Part shown: piece by piece, positions 20,481-29,015 of the stretch
Numbering within the stretch: the stretch's first letter is position 1
How the letters are laid out: each line of letters begins with the position of its first letter
Assembly: GCF_000234665.1 (NCBI RefSeq)
Contig: NC_018318.1
Span: 533,773 to 597,772, forward strand
From: Leishmania mexicana MHOM/GT/2001/U1103
Lineage: Eukaryota; Euglenozoa; Kinetoplastea; Trypanosomatida; Trypanosomatidae
DNA length: 64,000 nt
Reading direction: 5' to 3'
Program-made: the position numbers and the translations under genes
Notes under the pieces: generated by a model
The model's input: only the letters and a program-made list of their open reading frames with translations
What the model was told of the DNA's origin: nothing
Database searches by the model: none

Positions 20481-21725
20481 ATGTCCAAGCTCAAGAAGGA
20501 TGTGCTGTCTATCGACGGCATCTACTACGACACTGAGAAGGTGGCGCTGATGCACCCTGGCGGTGCGATGATGGTGCGCCTCTGCAACGGCCGCGAGTGC
20601 ACGGCGATCTTCCTTACCTACCACCGCCGGCGCTTCCCCCACACGCTCTACGAAAAGTACCAGGTGCCAAAGGACCAAGTGCACCCCGACAGCCTAATCG
20701 AGCAACGCCAGCAGCCGAGCTACGACAGTTACCTGGAGCTGTGCAAGAGGATTCAGCCGATTATTGCACCAACCAAGGGTTTTGCTCCGTGGCACTACTA
20801 CCTGAAGGCGGCCATCTGGCTAATGGTGATGCTCGGCCTCGATCTCTACTCCCTGTTCTACCGCCGCGCGTACTTGCTGACCGTTCTCCAGTCTCTTTCC
20901 ATGGCCATGGTCGGCCTGAACGTTCAGCACGACGCCAACCACGGGGCACTGAACCGCGACTGGCACGTTAACCGCATTATGGGGCTCTCGCAGGATCTGC
21001 TGGGTGGTAGCAGTATCAGCTGGATTGTGAACCACGACTACGTTCACCACATCTACACTAATGAGCCGGAGCGTGATGCCGACCTCGAAATACCGCTGCT
21101 CCGCCTGCACAGCGGCATCCCGGCCAGGCTGGTTTACTGCTTTCAGCAGCTCTACATCTTCCTTCTCGAGGCCGTCTTCGGTCCGGTGCACGTGCTCTTC
21201 AACATCATCTTCCTCGCCAAGGGCCCTAGTGAGAAGCAGCGTCTTATCAAGACACAGTGGGGCGTGAGCCTGTGCATGCTCTCCATCATCCCGTACCGTC
21301 TCCTGTGCAACTTCCTGCACGCGACGAGCTTCTGCGACGGTGTGATGAACTGCATGCTGCAGTACACGTTTGGCGGCTTCTACCTCGCCTACTTTTTTCT
21401 CTTGTCGCATAACTTCGACGGCGCCAAGAAGGTCGGCACAAGTGACGGGCAGGACTTCGTCGCTTGCCAGGCGGAGACGAGCTGCAACTTTGGTGGCTGG
21501 TGGTGGGGTCAGATAAACGGCGGTCTCAACTTCCAGATTGAGCACCACCTATTCCCACGGGTGCACCATGGTTACTACGCCTACCTGGCGCCGATTGTGC
21601 GCGAGTTCTGCGAGGAGCGTGGCTTCACCTACACCCACTACCGCACGATTCAGGAGAACGTGATGAGCACGCTCCGCCACATGGAGCAGTACGGACGTGG
21701 TCAGGAGAAGCAGAAGAGCGCCTAG
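20481..21725 (+). CDS. Front-end fatty acid desaturase
   Basis: 414 residues. The N-terminus carries a cytochrome b5-like heme motif HPGG at 25-28 with a second possible ligand near His54. Three desaturase histidine boxes are intact: HDANH (150-154), HDYVHH (185-190) and QIEHH (352-356). A Gln in the last box is the hallmark of front-end desaturases, which insert double bases towards the carboxyl end of polyunsaturated fatty acids in the ER membrane. Hydrophobic spans surround residues 108-145, 217-245 and 262-305. From memory, the Leishmania chromosome 14 member of this family was reported as the delta-4 enzyme; regioselectivity cannot be read from sequence. The b5 region looks shorter than usual. 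Confidence 0.9.
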   Translation: MSKLKKDVLSIDGIYYDTEKVALMHPGGAMMVRLCNGRECTAIFLTYHRRRFPHTLYEKYQVPKDQVHPDSLIEQRQQPSYDSYLELCKRIQPIIAPTKGFAPWHYYLKAAIWLMVMLGLDLYSLFYRRAYLLTVLQSLSMAMVGLNVQHDANHGALNRDWHVNRIMGLSQDLLGGSSISWIVNHDYVHHIYTNEPERDADLEIPLLRLHSGIPARLVYCFQQLYIFLLEAVFGPVHVLFNIIFLAKGPSEKQRLIKTQWGVSLCMLSIIPYRLLCNFLHATSFCDGVMNCMLQYTFGGFYLAYFFLLSHNFDGAKKVGTSDGQDFVACQAETSCNFGGWWWGQINGGLNFQIEHHLFPRVHHGYYAYLAPIVREFCEERGFTYTHYRTIQENVMSTLRHMEQYGRGQEKQKSA

Positions 21726-23060
21726 TTGGGACTCATACGGCACATGTCGCTGTTACGTAAGGAGATGTTACTGAGGCCGTCAGCGAGGGAAGACGAGAGG
21801 ATTTATCACAATAGTGTCTGCTTGGCGTGGGCTCCAGTTGCTCTCACCTGCGCAGGCTACTCCTGCAGCACCCCATCCCGCCCCTTCACGAGCCACAAGA
21901 CCGCCGTCAAACGCCGACCCCTCGTCTTGCCTGCTCTCGGGAGATCACCGCACACTTTTTGCTGATCCTGTTTTTGGTTCTTCAGTGGGTTCTTCATATT
22001 CCTTCCTAAGATTCGTGCACGCAGATACGTACGTATACTGATAAATAAATATATAAATATATGTATATATATATGTGTATTTATATGCATGCGTACGTAT
22101 AGCTCGTACCACAATCCCATGTGCGTTAACGTGAAGATGAGAGCTGCGGGCGTCGTGTTGTGCGGGTGCGCCCGGTTGTCTCATGAGAGACGTGCGGTGG
22201 CGCACTTAAGTATGGAGGAGACGGGCTTCGTTATTTTTCGCAAATGCACGTACGGAAAACTATATATATATATATAACTAAATAGAAAAGGTGCAGCAGC
22301 GTACTATGGAAAGCGGGCAGTGATGTGCGCTTGTGAGGGGGGCGCGCATCACCGCAGTCGTTGTACACACAACGAATCACCGCTTTATCCATGGATGCAA
22401 CCCGGGACTCCCCTCAAAAACCCTCCTGTCTTTCGTTGCCTCCGTCTGTTGCCCACGATTCCCTCTGACACGACGAAGACGGCGCGCCGTGCCCTTTGCC
22501 ACACTTCACACATCCCTCACAGATATTTTTTTTTTTTTTGGGTGGGGGAGGGGGTCAGCCGAGCAGCAGGGAGGCGACGGCAGAGGACGCAGACAAAGCG
22601 GATATGCGCCCTCTGCTTCTCCCTTGTGTAATGCAGCTGTACACGTCATGTGGAGCGTTTGTGGTAAACTTGCTGCCTCTCCCCCTCTCTCCAGTTGTCT
22701 CTGTGTTTCTTCTCGTTGCCATTGCGCGCAGGAACATCGCTGCGCTCGCGCGTGCGTGTACACTCTTCTGATGTGTTCCGTGCGGCTACTAACCACGCCC
22801 TTGCACTTCTTTTGTCTTTTTCCTCTTTCTGCCGTTGGGTGCGCTGCAGCACACCCGCTCCACCTGTTCTCTGCCTCTCTCGCTCTCCCGCGCGTGGGTG
22901 TAAAAGGTCGCAGTCCACCAGCCGGTGCCGACTGATCCGTTTCCTTCTCCACTCACGCTCTGCGAAAGGAACAGTCACCTCAGCGTGGATTCCCGACAGC
23001 TCTTCCTTGGTTCTTACACTACTGCTTAGAAGTTGGCGCTTGGTAGAATCACCGTTGCCA
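21726..23060. other. Intergenic region, desaturase to dynein LIC
   Basis: About 1.3 kb, no gene. AT-rich runs at ~22041-22085 and a TA run at ~22259-22276, probably in the desaturase 3' UTR, then a T tract at ~22526-22539 and pyrimidine-rich DNA. A possible splice acceptor AG lies at 23028-23029. Confidence 0.55.
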
Positions 23061-24935
23061 ATGCCCGTCCCAAGCTCGCAGAAGCCCGCAGGGTCCTCGT
23101 CGCATGCACTTGCCCAGGAGGATGGCAGCGGTGTTGGCGTGACGGCAAGCTCGACCGCGTCACCAGCGCCGCCACGCAGCTTCAAGGCACCAGTGCCTGT
23201 TGCTTCTCAGTACGCAGCCAATGACATGGAGGCGGTGGAGTTAGACCCCGCTGCTCTGTGGGCAGTGCTCGACCTTCCGGCCCCGGAGTCGATGCCGTCA
23301 CAGCGCACGTCGCGTCGTGTCATCTTACTCGGGCGCCCGCTCAGCGGCAAGCGCACTCTCTGCCGACGACTGTGCTTTGCAGCGGAGGCGCAGTATGCCG
23401 GCAGCGATGATGCCGCTGACAGCGGCCACGAGCGCGACGCCGTCGCGGCGGACAACGACCGGCAGCCACTCTACCATCCAAGCTCCGACGACGACGAGGA
23501 TGCAGTCATCTTCTCCAACCAGCACGTCGGCGGATGTGACATGCCAGGCGCCTACTCGAGCGGTGGGGCGCTCCAGCGGTGCACGGCGGTGGGTCCGCAG
23601 GACCGGGCGAACCCACTGTCCCACGGATCGGGTGTGTGCTATGACTACGTGGTTCAGCGCGTGCCGACGCGAGTTGCGCACGGTGGCGGTGCTTCTGGCG
23701 GCGACTCTGCGTCTGCGACTCAGCGCGCATCTACTGGGTTCCTGATGACTCCTCTTGGTGGGACGGTGCGCCGCACGACAGAATTTTTCTGTTGTGACAA
23801 CGCCGGCGCCTTGTCAATGGCTCTGCCCACACTCGACTACGTCGAGTCGGCGCTTGTGCTCATGGTGGTCGATGCCAGTGATGTGTCGACGATTCGCCAA
23901 CAGCTGGATTACTGCTACTCGACGCTAGAGAGCTATGTAGCCAACCTATTGCGTACGCACGCACCGAACCATGACGAGGTGCGCCGCATGCAGCTCGCCG
24001 CGGCGCAGCAGGAGTACTGGTTAGCTGAGGAGCAGAAGCTGCGCGCTGTGCGCACGAACTTGGCGAGTGGCAGCAGCAGCAGCGGCAGCGGCACTGCAGG
24101 AGTTACAGCGGCCGTTTCTTCCTCTTCCTTCACTAAGGAAAGCATGCCCGACGTTCTCTTCAAGGACCCGGCAGCGAACATGGACAAGGTGAACAGCACT
24201 CAGTTTCGTGTGCCCGCCTCTGCCGGTACGGTGTGCACGATGCGCAGCGTCATTGTGTGCACCAAGATCGAGAACCTCGACCGTGCCTCGCGAGCGCTGG
24301 GGCTGACGGAAAGCGGCACCGCTGAAAACGAGGTGCTGCTCGAGCGTCTCGGCATCCCGGTCGGGCTGCGCCTCGCCATGCGGAACTCCCGGCAGTCGCT
24401 GCTGGGCTTGGTGTCGCAGCTGGTCCGTCAGTACGCCATCTACCACAGAGCTGCTCTGGCGGCGGTGTGTTCGCGCGTGTCCATGACGACCGCAGGCGCC
24501 GAGGGCGAATACGCCAACTCGGCACTTGTGAATCCCTTCTACAAGGGCCTGTGGGCGTATATTGCGTACGTGCTGTACAATGGCGAGGACCCCAACGCGT
24601 CGGTGCCGAGCGACGTTCTGCGCGTCTGCTCTGCACGAATGCACCCGCATGCGTTGCTGCCGTGCGGCCTCGATTCCGTGGACCTGCTGAACCACTTTGT
24701 CACCTCGAGCAGCGCGGAGCTGCCCGAAGGACCGTCGCTGACGTCGCCGGAGGACACTGCCGACTCGGTCATCCGCACAACATCCGAGAGCGTCATCACA
24801 CCCGACGGCGTCTTCTCACTTCACCAGAGGTATATTCGCCAGGCACAGGCGGACCTGACGAGCTCGGCGCCGCTGTGGGGCAGCCGCGAAGAGGTCGCGC
24901 AAGGCGGTGAGGGCATGGTGTGGGACTCCATGTAG
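23061..24935 (+). CDS. Dynein light intermediate chain-like P-loop protein
   Basis: 624 residues from the first ATG after the pyrimidine tract; the frame is open upstream but only from a non-ATG codon near 22695. A GTPase-like fold begins with RRVILLGRPLSGKRTL, a Walker A at residues 91-98 in which Arg follows GK where Ser/Thr is usual. Later blocks fit dynein LIC: ALVLMVVDASD, a long helical region, VIVCTKIENLD in the NKxD position, NSRQSLLGLVSQLVRQYA, and a C-terminal HALLPCGLDSVDLL resembling the conserved LIC P-G-W/L-D-S block. LIC subunits link the dynein motor to cargo or, for dynein-2, retrograde flagellar transport. Two Ser/Gly-rich inserts interrupt the fold. Which dynein it serves is unknown, and another small-GTPase-like family is possible. 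Confidence 0.6.
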   Translation: MPVPSSQKPAGSSSHALAQEDGSGVGVTASSTASPAPPRSFKAPVPVASQYAANDMEAVELDPAALWAVLDLPAPESMPSQRTSRRVILLGRPLSGKRTLCRRLCFAAEAQYAGSDDAADSGHERDAVAADNDRQPLYHPSSDDDEDAVIFSNQHVGGCDMPGAYSSGGALQRCTAVGPQDRANPLSHGSGVCYDYVVQRVPTRVAHGGGASGGDSASATQRASTGFLMTPLGGTVRRTTEFFCCDNAGALSMALPTLDYVESALVLMVVDASDVSTIRQQLDYCYSTLESYVANLLRTHAPNHDEVRRMQLAAAQQEYWLAEEQKLRAVRTNLASGSSSSGSGTAGVTAAVSSSSFTKESMPDVLFKDPAANMDKVNSTQFRVPASAGTVCTMRSVIVCTKIENLDRASRALGLTESGTAENEVLLERLGIPVGLRLAMRNSRQSLLGLVSQLVRQYAIYHRAALAAVCSRVSMTTAGAEGEYANSALVNPFYKGLWAYIAYVLYNGEDPNASVPSDVLRVCSARMHPHALLPCGLDSVDLLNHFVTSSSAELPEGPSLTSPEDTADSVIRTTSESVITPDGVFSLHQRYIRQAQADLTSSAPLWGSREEVAQGGEGMVWDSM

Positions 24936-26099
24936 AGGGAGGCGCCCAACAAACGAAAAACGGACAGGGGGTGCTTGTGGCCGTTGTTGTGTTTTCCACG
25001 GAGAGAGGGGCAACCGTGATGTTGCCGCTTGCGACTGCTGCCATTCCGAGGCTCCTGGCTGCGCTTGTGGTTTTTCGCTCCGCCCTCCACCGCAGAGCCG
25101 TGCCAACCTCGACACAGACGCCGACTTGCCGCCGCCATGGCGGTAGGCAGCTGTCTGTGTGTGTCTCTCGCTATGTCGGACTCATCCATCTTGTACTAAA
25201 GAACGCAGCGGCGCAGCGCGCCTGTTCAGAGGTGTCTACAGCGCTAAGCCTTTACCGCAAGCGTGTAATCAGAGCTGCGCCGGTCTACCGCTTGTGCGGA
25301 TCATCAGCTTTCCTGCGCGTAATGGCATTCAAGGACGACGAGGTTCATGCTGTCCCCACCGCCTTTTGCTGCAGGTTGCGTTCACATTTGCACCGTTGGT
25401 GGTACTCCACCTGTATCAGCGGTTCCTCCCCCACCCCTGCTGTCTGCACACATGCCCCCTCTTCTCCCATCTCTTCACCCATCGCTCACCTGGACCGGCT
25501 GCCCACATTGAACGACCTCTCATCGACGATCTTGCGGTGTTCCGCGTAGATGCGCGCACACACGATGCCACAGACGCCAACACACCGCTCGCTCGGTCTT
25601 CCACTCGGCTGAGCTCGTCCATGTGCGACGCTGCGGTTTGTCGCGCCCCAGCAATGCACCTCGTTACCACACTTGCTCTCCTCCCACGTGTAGAGCCCCT
25701 TCACTCCGGCGCTCCTGAAAAGGTACTCGTGCCCCGTGGCACGCCGCTATGTTGTCGCCCTTGTGAAGGACGGCGCAGTGGACCTCTTCAAACAGACTGA
25801 CGCCTCTAGAAGCTGAGGCGCAGCCGACGCTGAGCAGCAGCAGATCCACCGCCATGACTGACCTTCCAGCAGGATTCCGCACCACTGCACTCGCACAGCG
25901 TGCGCATGTGTTCTGCGCCTCTGTGGACGAGGCGCATTGCGCTCTTCGCCGAGTCCTGTAAGAGAGTGGGTGCTAAGCGCACGGCCGCTCTCGGTGCTGG
26001 CTGTATTTTGGACAAGGACCTCGGAAAAACCTGGTGGCACTATCGTGCTACGCAGCAGCCTTCTGGACCTGCAGCCTTGCGGCTGCCAAGACCACCTGC
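24936..26099. other. Intergenic region, dynein LIC to transporter relic
   Basis: About 1.2 kb without a supported gene. The right end may contain further decayed upstream parts of the transporter relic, but I cannot align them. Confidence 0.45.
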
Positions 26100-26800
26100 T
26101 TTCTCTTCTGCGACATGCTCTAGTACATTCCGATACCCGGTGCGGTGAACAGCTTCTGCACAGCTGAGGCGGGCTGGTGCCCGAAGGGGACCCGCACTTC
26201 ACATGCGTCCTCTACAGCACCATTGCGTCTATCATCGGCAGCCTTGCCGGTTTTGCAGGCGTGGGAGCCTTCTTGTACATCTTCTCCAAGCACAGCTACC
26301 GGTTCACTGTCATTGTGGCCATCCTCGCACCGGTCATTGTCCATCGCTAGAACCTCACCGTCGTCACCCGTGACCACGCCATGTACACCACGGGCTACGT
26401 CATCGTGTACGAGGCGTTCTCCTGCCTTGCCTGCGTGACGATGGTGCTGCTGTTGTTGCGCGGCTCGGGGAGCATGGTCCGCGCCATCGTCGCCGGCAGC
26501 GGAAGCCTTGGTGCGAGCACGGCGTACACGACGGTCTCGATCCTGTTGGAGAAGGTGTAGCCGATCGTGTCGAAAGGCGTCGGCACGTGCAACGTGGACG
26601 CCCTGGGAATGCTGCCTGTTCTCGGTCATTTTCCTTCTGGAGTCGGTGACGAAGCCGCTGAGCTTCCTGTTGATCCCGTCGGCGCGCATCTGCGACCACA
26701 TCGCTGTGGAGGGCCACGATGTAAAGAAAGAGTTTAATCGCCGTCAGCAGGGGGCGGGATGGCTTGACGGCCAGCGACGCGGAGCGCGAGCGCCGTGCGC
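26100..26800 (+). pseudogene. Folate/biopterin transporter (BT1 family) relic
   Basis: Decayed C-terminal half of a multi-pass transporter. Joined over frames, recognisable pieces are YIPIPGAVNSF, EGDPHFTCVLYSTI, IFSKHSYRFTVIV, TTGYVIVYEAFSCLA, PIVSKGV and LSFLLIPSARICD, all typical in wording and order of the kinetoplastid BT1/folate-biopterin transporter family as I remember it. It is broken by in-frame TAG codons at 26121, 26348 and 26558, and by two frameshifts, one near 26165-26180 and one near 26600-26622. No start codon is evident. Functional relatives import folates and pterins at the plasma membrane. Family identity is from recollected motifs, not a search. Confidence 0.7.
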
Positions 26801-27434
26801 AGAGCTTGCTGGCGCATGCGCTGGCAGCGCGGCCCTGTCGTGGATCTCCCACCATTTCCCGCCCGTCCCCTCTGCCGTCATCACACGCGACTGCTTCTGT
26901 TGGCCGCTTCGGCTTTGATTCCCTCTCCGTTTCACTCGAATCTCCCATAGCGACACGCTGTGGCTGTGCGGACCCGCGTCGCCGCTCCGCGCTGCTCCCG
27001 GTTTTCTGGGTGAGTCATTCTCCAAAGTGAGCGACGTGCTACGAGACGAGCGCGCTGGTCCACGCGGAGAGGAAGTAGAGAGCTCAGCTGCACCCACCAA
27101 CAGCGAGCACGACCCCTCTTTCCCCTCTCCTGCCTCGTGCCTCTACCCCAGGCACGCGTGCGAGCAGTTTGGCGGTGGCGCACTGCCAGCCCATCTGACA
27201 TCCTCCCCTCCCCTCTGTCTCTCTCGTGCAATCCCATCCCCTGTGTACTCTCTCTTCCCGAACTGCTCCACGCACGCCCATCGGCAGTGCCACACCCGAT
27301 TACACGCAAGCACGCACACCAGTTTCTACTCCATCCTCCCGCCTCTGCAGTAACCCCCACACACTCTTCGATCCCTTTCCCTGTTCCCCCCCCACAGACA
27401 CACAGACTTCCTCCTCCATCACCACGACTACAAG
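26801..27434. other. INO1 upstream region
   Basis: About 630 bp, pyrimidine-rich, especially 27200-27395. No gene. Confidence 0.5.
27396..27397 (+). promoter_or_regulatory. Predicted trans-splice acceptor, INO1
   Basis: AG immediately after a run of C/T from ~27368 ending in CCCCCCCCACAG; 38 nt before the INO1 ATG. Confidence 0.5.
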
Positions 27435-29015
27435 ATGCCGGCAGTGCACGTGAAGAGTGACAAGGTCCATTACACCTCTGAAGCGATCGAGTCACTGTAT
27501 GACTATGCCACGACGCGCGTGAGACGTAACTCAGACGGCACGGTGTCGGTGGAGCCGGTGAGTCACCGACTGCTGTTCCGCACGGAGCGCCACGTGCCGC
27601 GCGTGGGCGTGATGCTGGTCGGCTGGGGCGGCAACAACGGCACGACAGTGACGGCGGGTATCCTTGCGAACAAGCTGGGTCTGAAGTGGCGCACGCGGCA
27701 CGGCATGCAGTCGGCCAACTACTTTGGCTCCATTACTCAGGCCAGCACCATCAACTTGGGCATGACGCGCGACATGGACGAGGTCTTCGTTCCGCTCAAG
27801 GACGTGGTGCCGATGGTGTCGCCCGACGACCTGGTTATCGGCGGGTGGGACTGCAACAACATGAACCTCGGCGACGCGATGCGGCGCGCTGCCGTTCTGG
27901 ACGTGCAGGTACAGGACGCGCTCTACTGTCACATGAGCAAGTTGTGCCCGCTGCCGGCCATCTTCGATATTGACTTCGTCGCGGCGAACCAGAAGGATCG
28001 CGCGAACAATGTGATCGACACGCAGGACCGCTGGGACGCAGTGGGCCGCGTGCGCAAGGACATCCGCGACTTCAAGGAGGCAAACAAGCTGGACAAGGTG
28101 ATTGTGCTGTGGACTGCCAATACGGAGCGCTTCAGCGAGCACCGCGACGGCGTCCACGACACGGCCGAGAACCTGCTGGCGGCGGTGAAGCGCAACGAGT
28201 CGGAGTTGGCGCCATCCACGCTGTACGCGATGGCGGCCGTTCTTGAGAAGTGCAGCTTCATCAACGGCGCGCCGCAGAACACACTGTGCCCAGGGCTGGT
28301 GGAGATGGCGCGCGAGGCGAAGGTCTTTGTCGGCGGTGACGACTTCAAGAGCGGTCAGACGAAGATGAAGAGCGCCCTGGTGGAGTTCTTTGTCGGCGCC
28401 GGCATCAAGCCCGAATGCATCGCCAGCTACAACCACCTCGGCAACAACGATGGCTACAACCTGTCCAGCCACAAGCAGTTCTGCTCGAAGGAGATTACCA
28501 AGAGCAACGTGGTGGACGACATGATCAAGTCCAACTCGGTGCTCTTCCCCGAAGGCGCGAGAAAGCCAGACCACTGTATCGTCATCAAGTATATTCCCTA
28601 CGTCGGGGACAGCAAGCGCGCACTAGACGAGTACACCTTCTCCATCTTCATGGGCGGCCAGCAGACAGTCGTGTTGCACAACACCTGCGAGGACTCGCTG
28701 CTTGCAGCGCCGCTCATCATTGACCTTATCGTGCTCACCGAGCTCATGGAGCGCGTTACGATCTGCGCCAGCGACGAGCTGAAGGCGCCGTCACCAGTGT
28801 CCTTCGAGCACATGGAAACGGTGCTGTCCATCCTGTCCTACCTGCTGAAGGCGCCCGCCGTGCCCGAGGGCACGCCGGTCGTTAACGCGCTCAATCGCCA
28901 GAGGGCGGCCATCGAGAACTTGCTGCGTGCCATGATTGGGCTGCCGGCCGACAGCAACATGCTGCTCGAGTGCCGCGTCCCCTTCATGCGCGAGGAGCAC
29001 GTCAACGGCAAGTGA
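27435..29015 (+). CDS. INO1: Inositol-3-phosphate synthase
   Basis: 526 residues, normal length for eukaryotic myo-inositol-1-phosphate synthase. It converts glucose 6-phosphate to inositol 3-phosphate with NAD, the first step of de novo inositol synthesis that feeds phosphatidylinositol and the GPI and glycoinositolphospholipid anchors of the parasite surface. The NAD-binding glycine motif LVGWGGNNGT is at 61-70. Other conserved blocks are GGWDCNNMNLGDAM, the FVGGDDFKSGQTKMKS block, SYNHLGNNDGYNLS and the KSNSVLFPEG lysine region with DHCIVIKYIPYVGDSKRA. No targeting peptide is visible, so cytosolic. A strong splice signal precedes it. Confidence 0.98.
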   Translation: MPAVHVKSDKVHYTSEAIESLYDYATTRVRRNSDGTVSVEPVSHRLLFRTERHVPRVGVMLVGWGGNNGTTVTAGILANKLGLKWRTRHGMQSANYFGSITQASTINLGMTRDMDEVFVPLKDVVPMVSPDDLVIGGWDCNNMNLGDAMRRAAVLDVQVQDALYCHMSKLCPLPAIFDIDFVAANQKDRANNVIDTQDRWDAVGRVRKDIRDFKEANKLDKVIVLWTANTERFSEHRDGVHDTAENLLAAVKRNESELAPSTLYAMAAVLEKCSFINGAPQNTLCPGLVEMAREAKVFVGGDDFKSGQTKMKSALVEFFVGAGIKPECIASYNHLGNNDGYNLSSHKQFCSKEITKSNVVDDMIKSNSVLFPEGARKPDHCIVIKYIPYVGDSKRALDEYTFSIFMGGQQTVVLHNTCEDSLLAAPLIIDLIVLTELMERVTICASDELKAPSPVSFEHMETVLSILSYLLKAPAVPEGTPVVNALNRQRAAIENLLRAMIGLPADSNMLLECRVPFMREEHVNGK

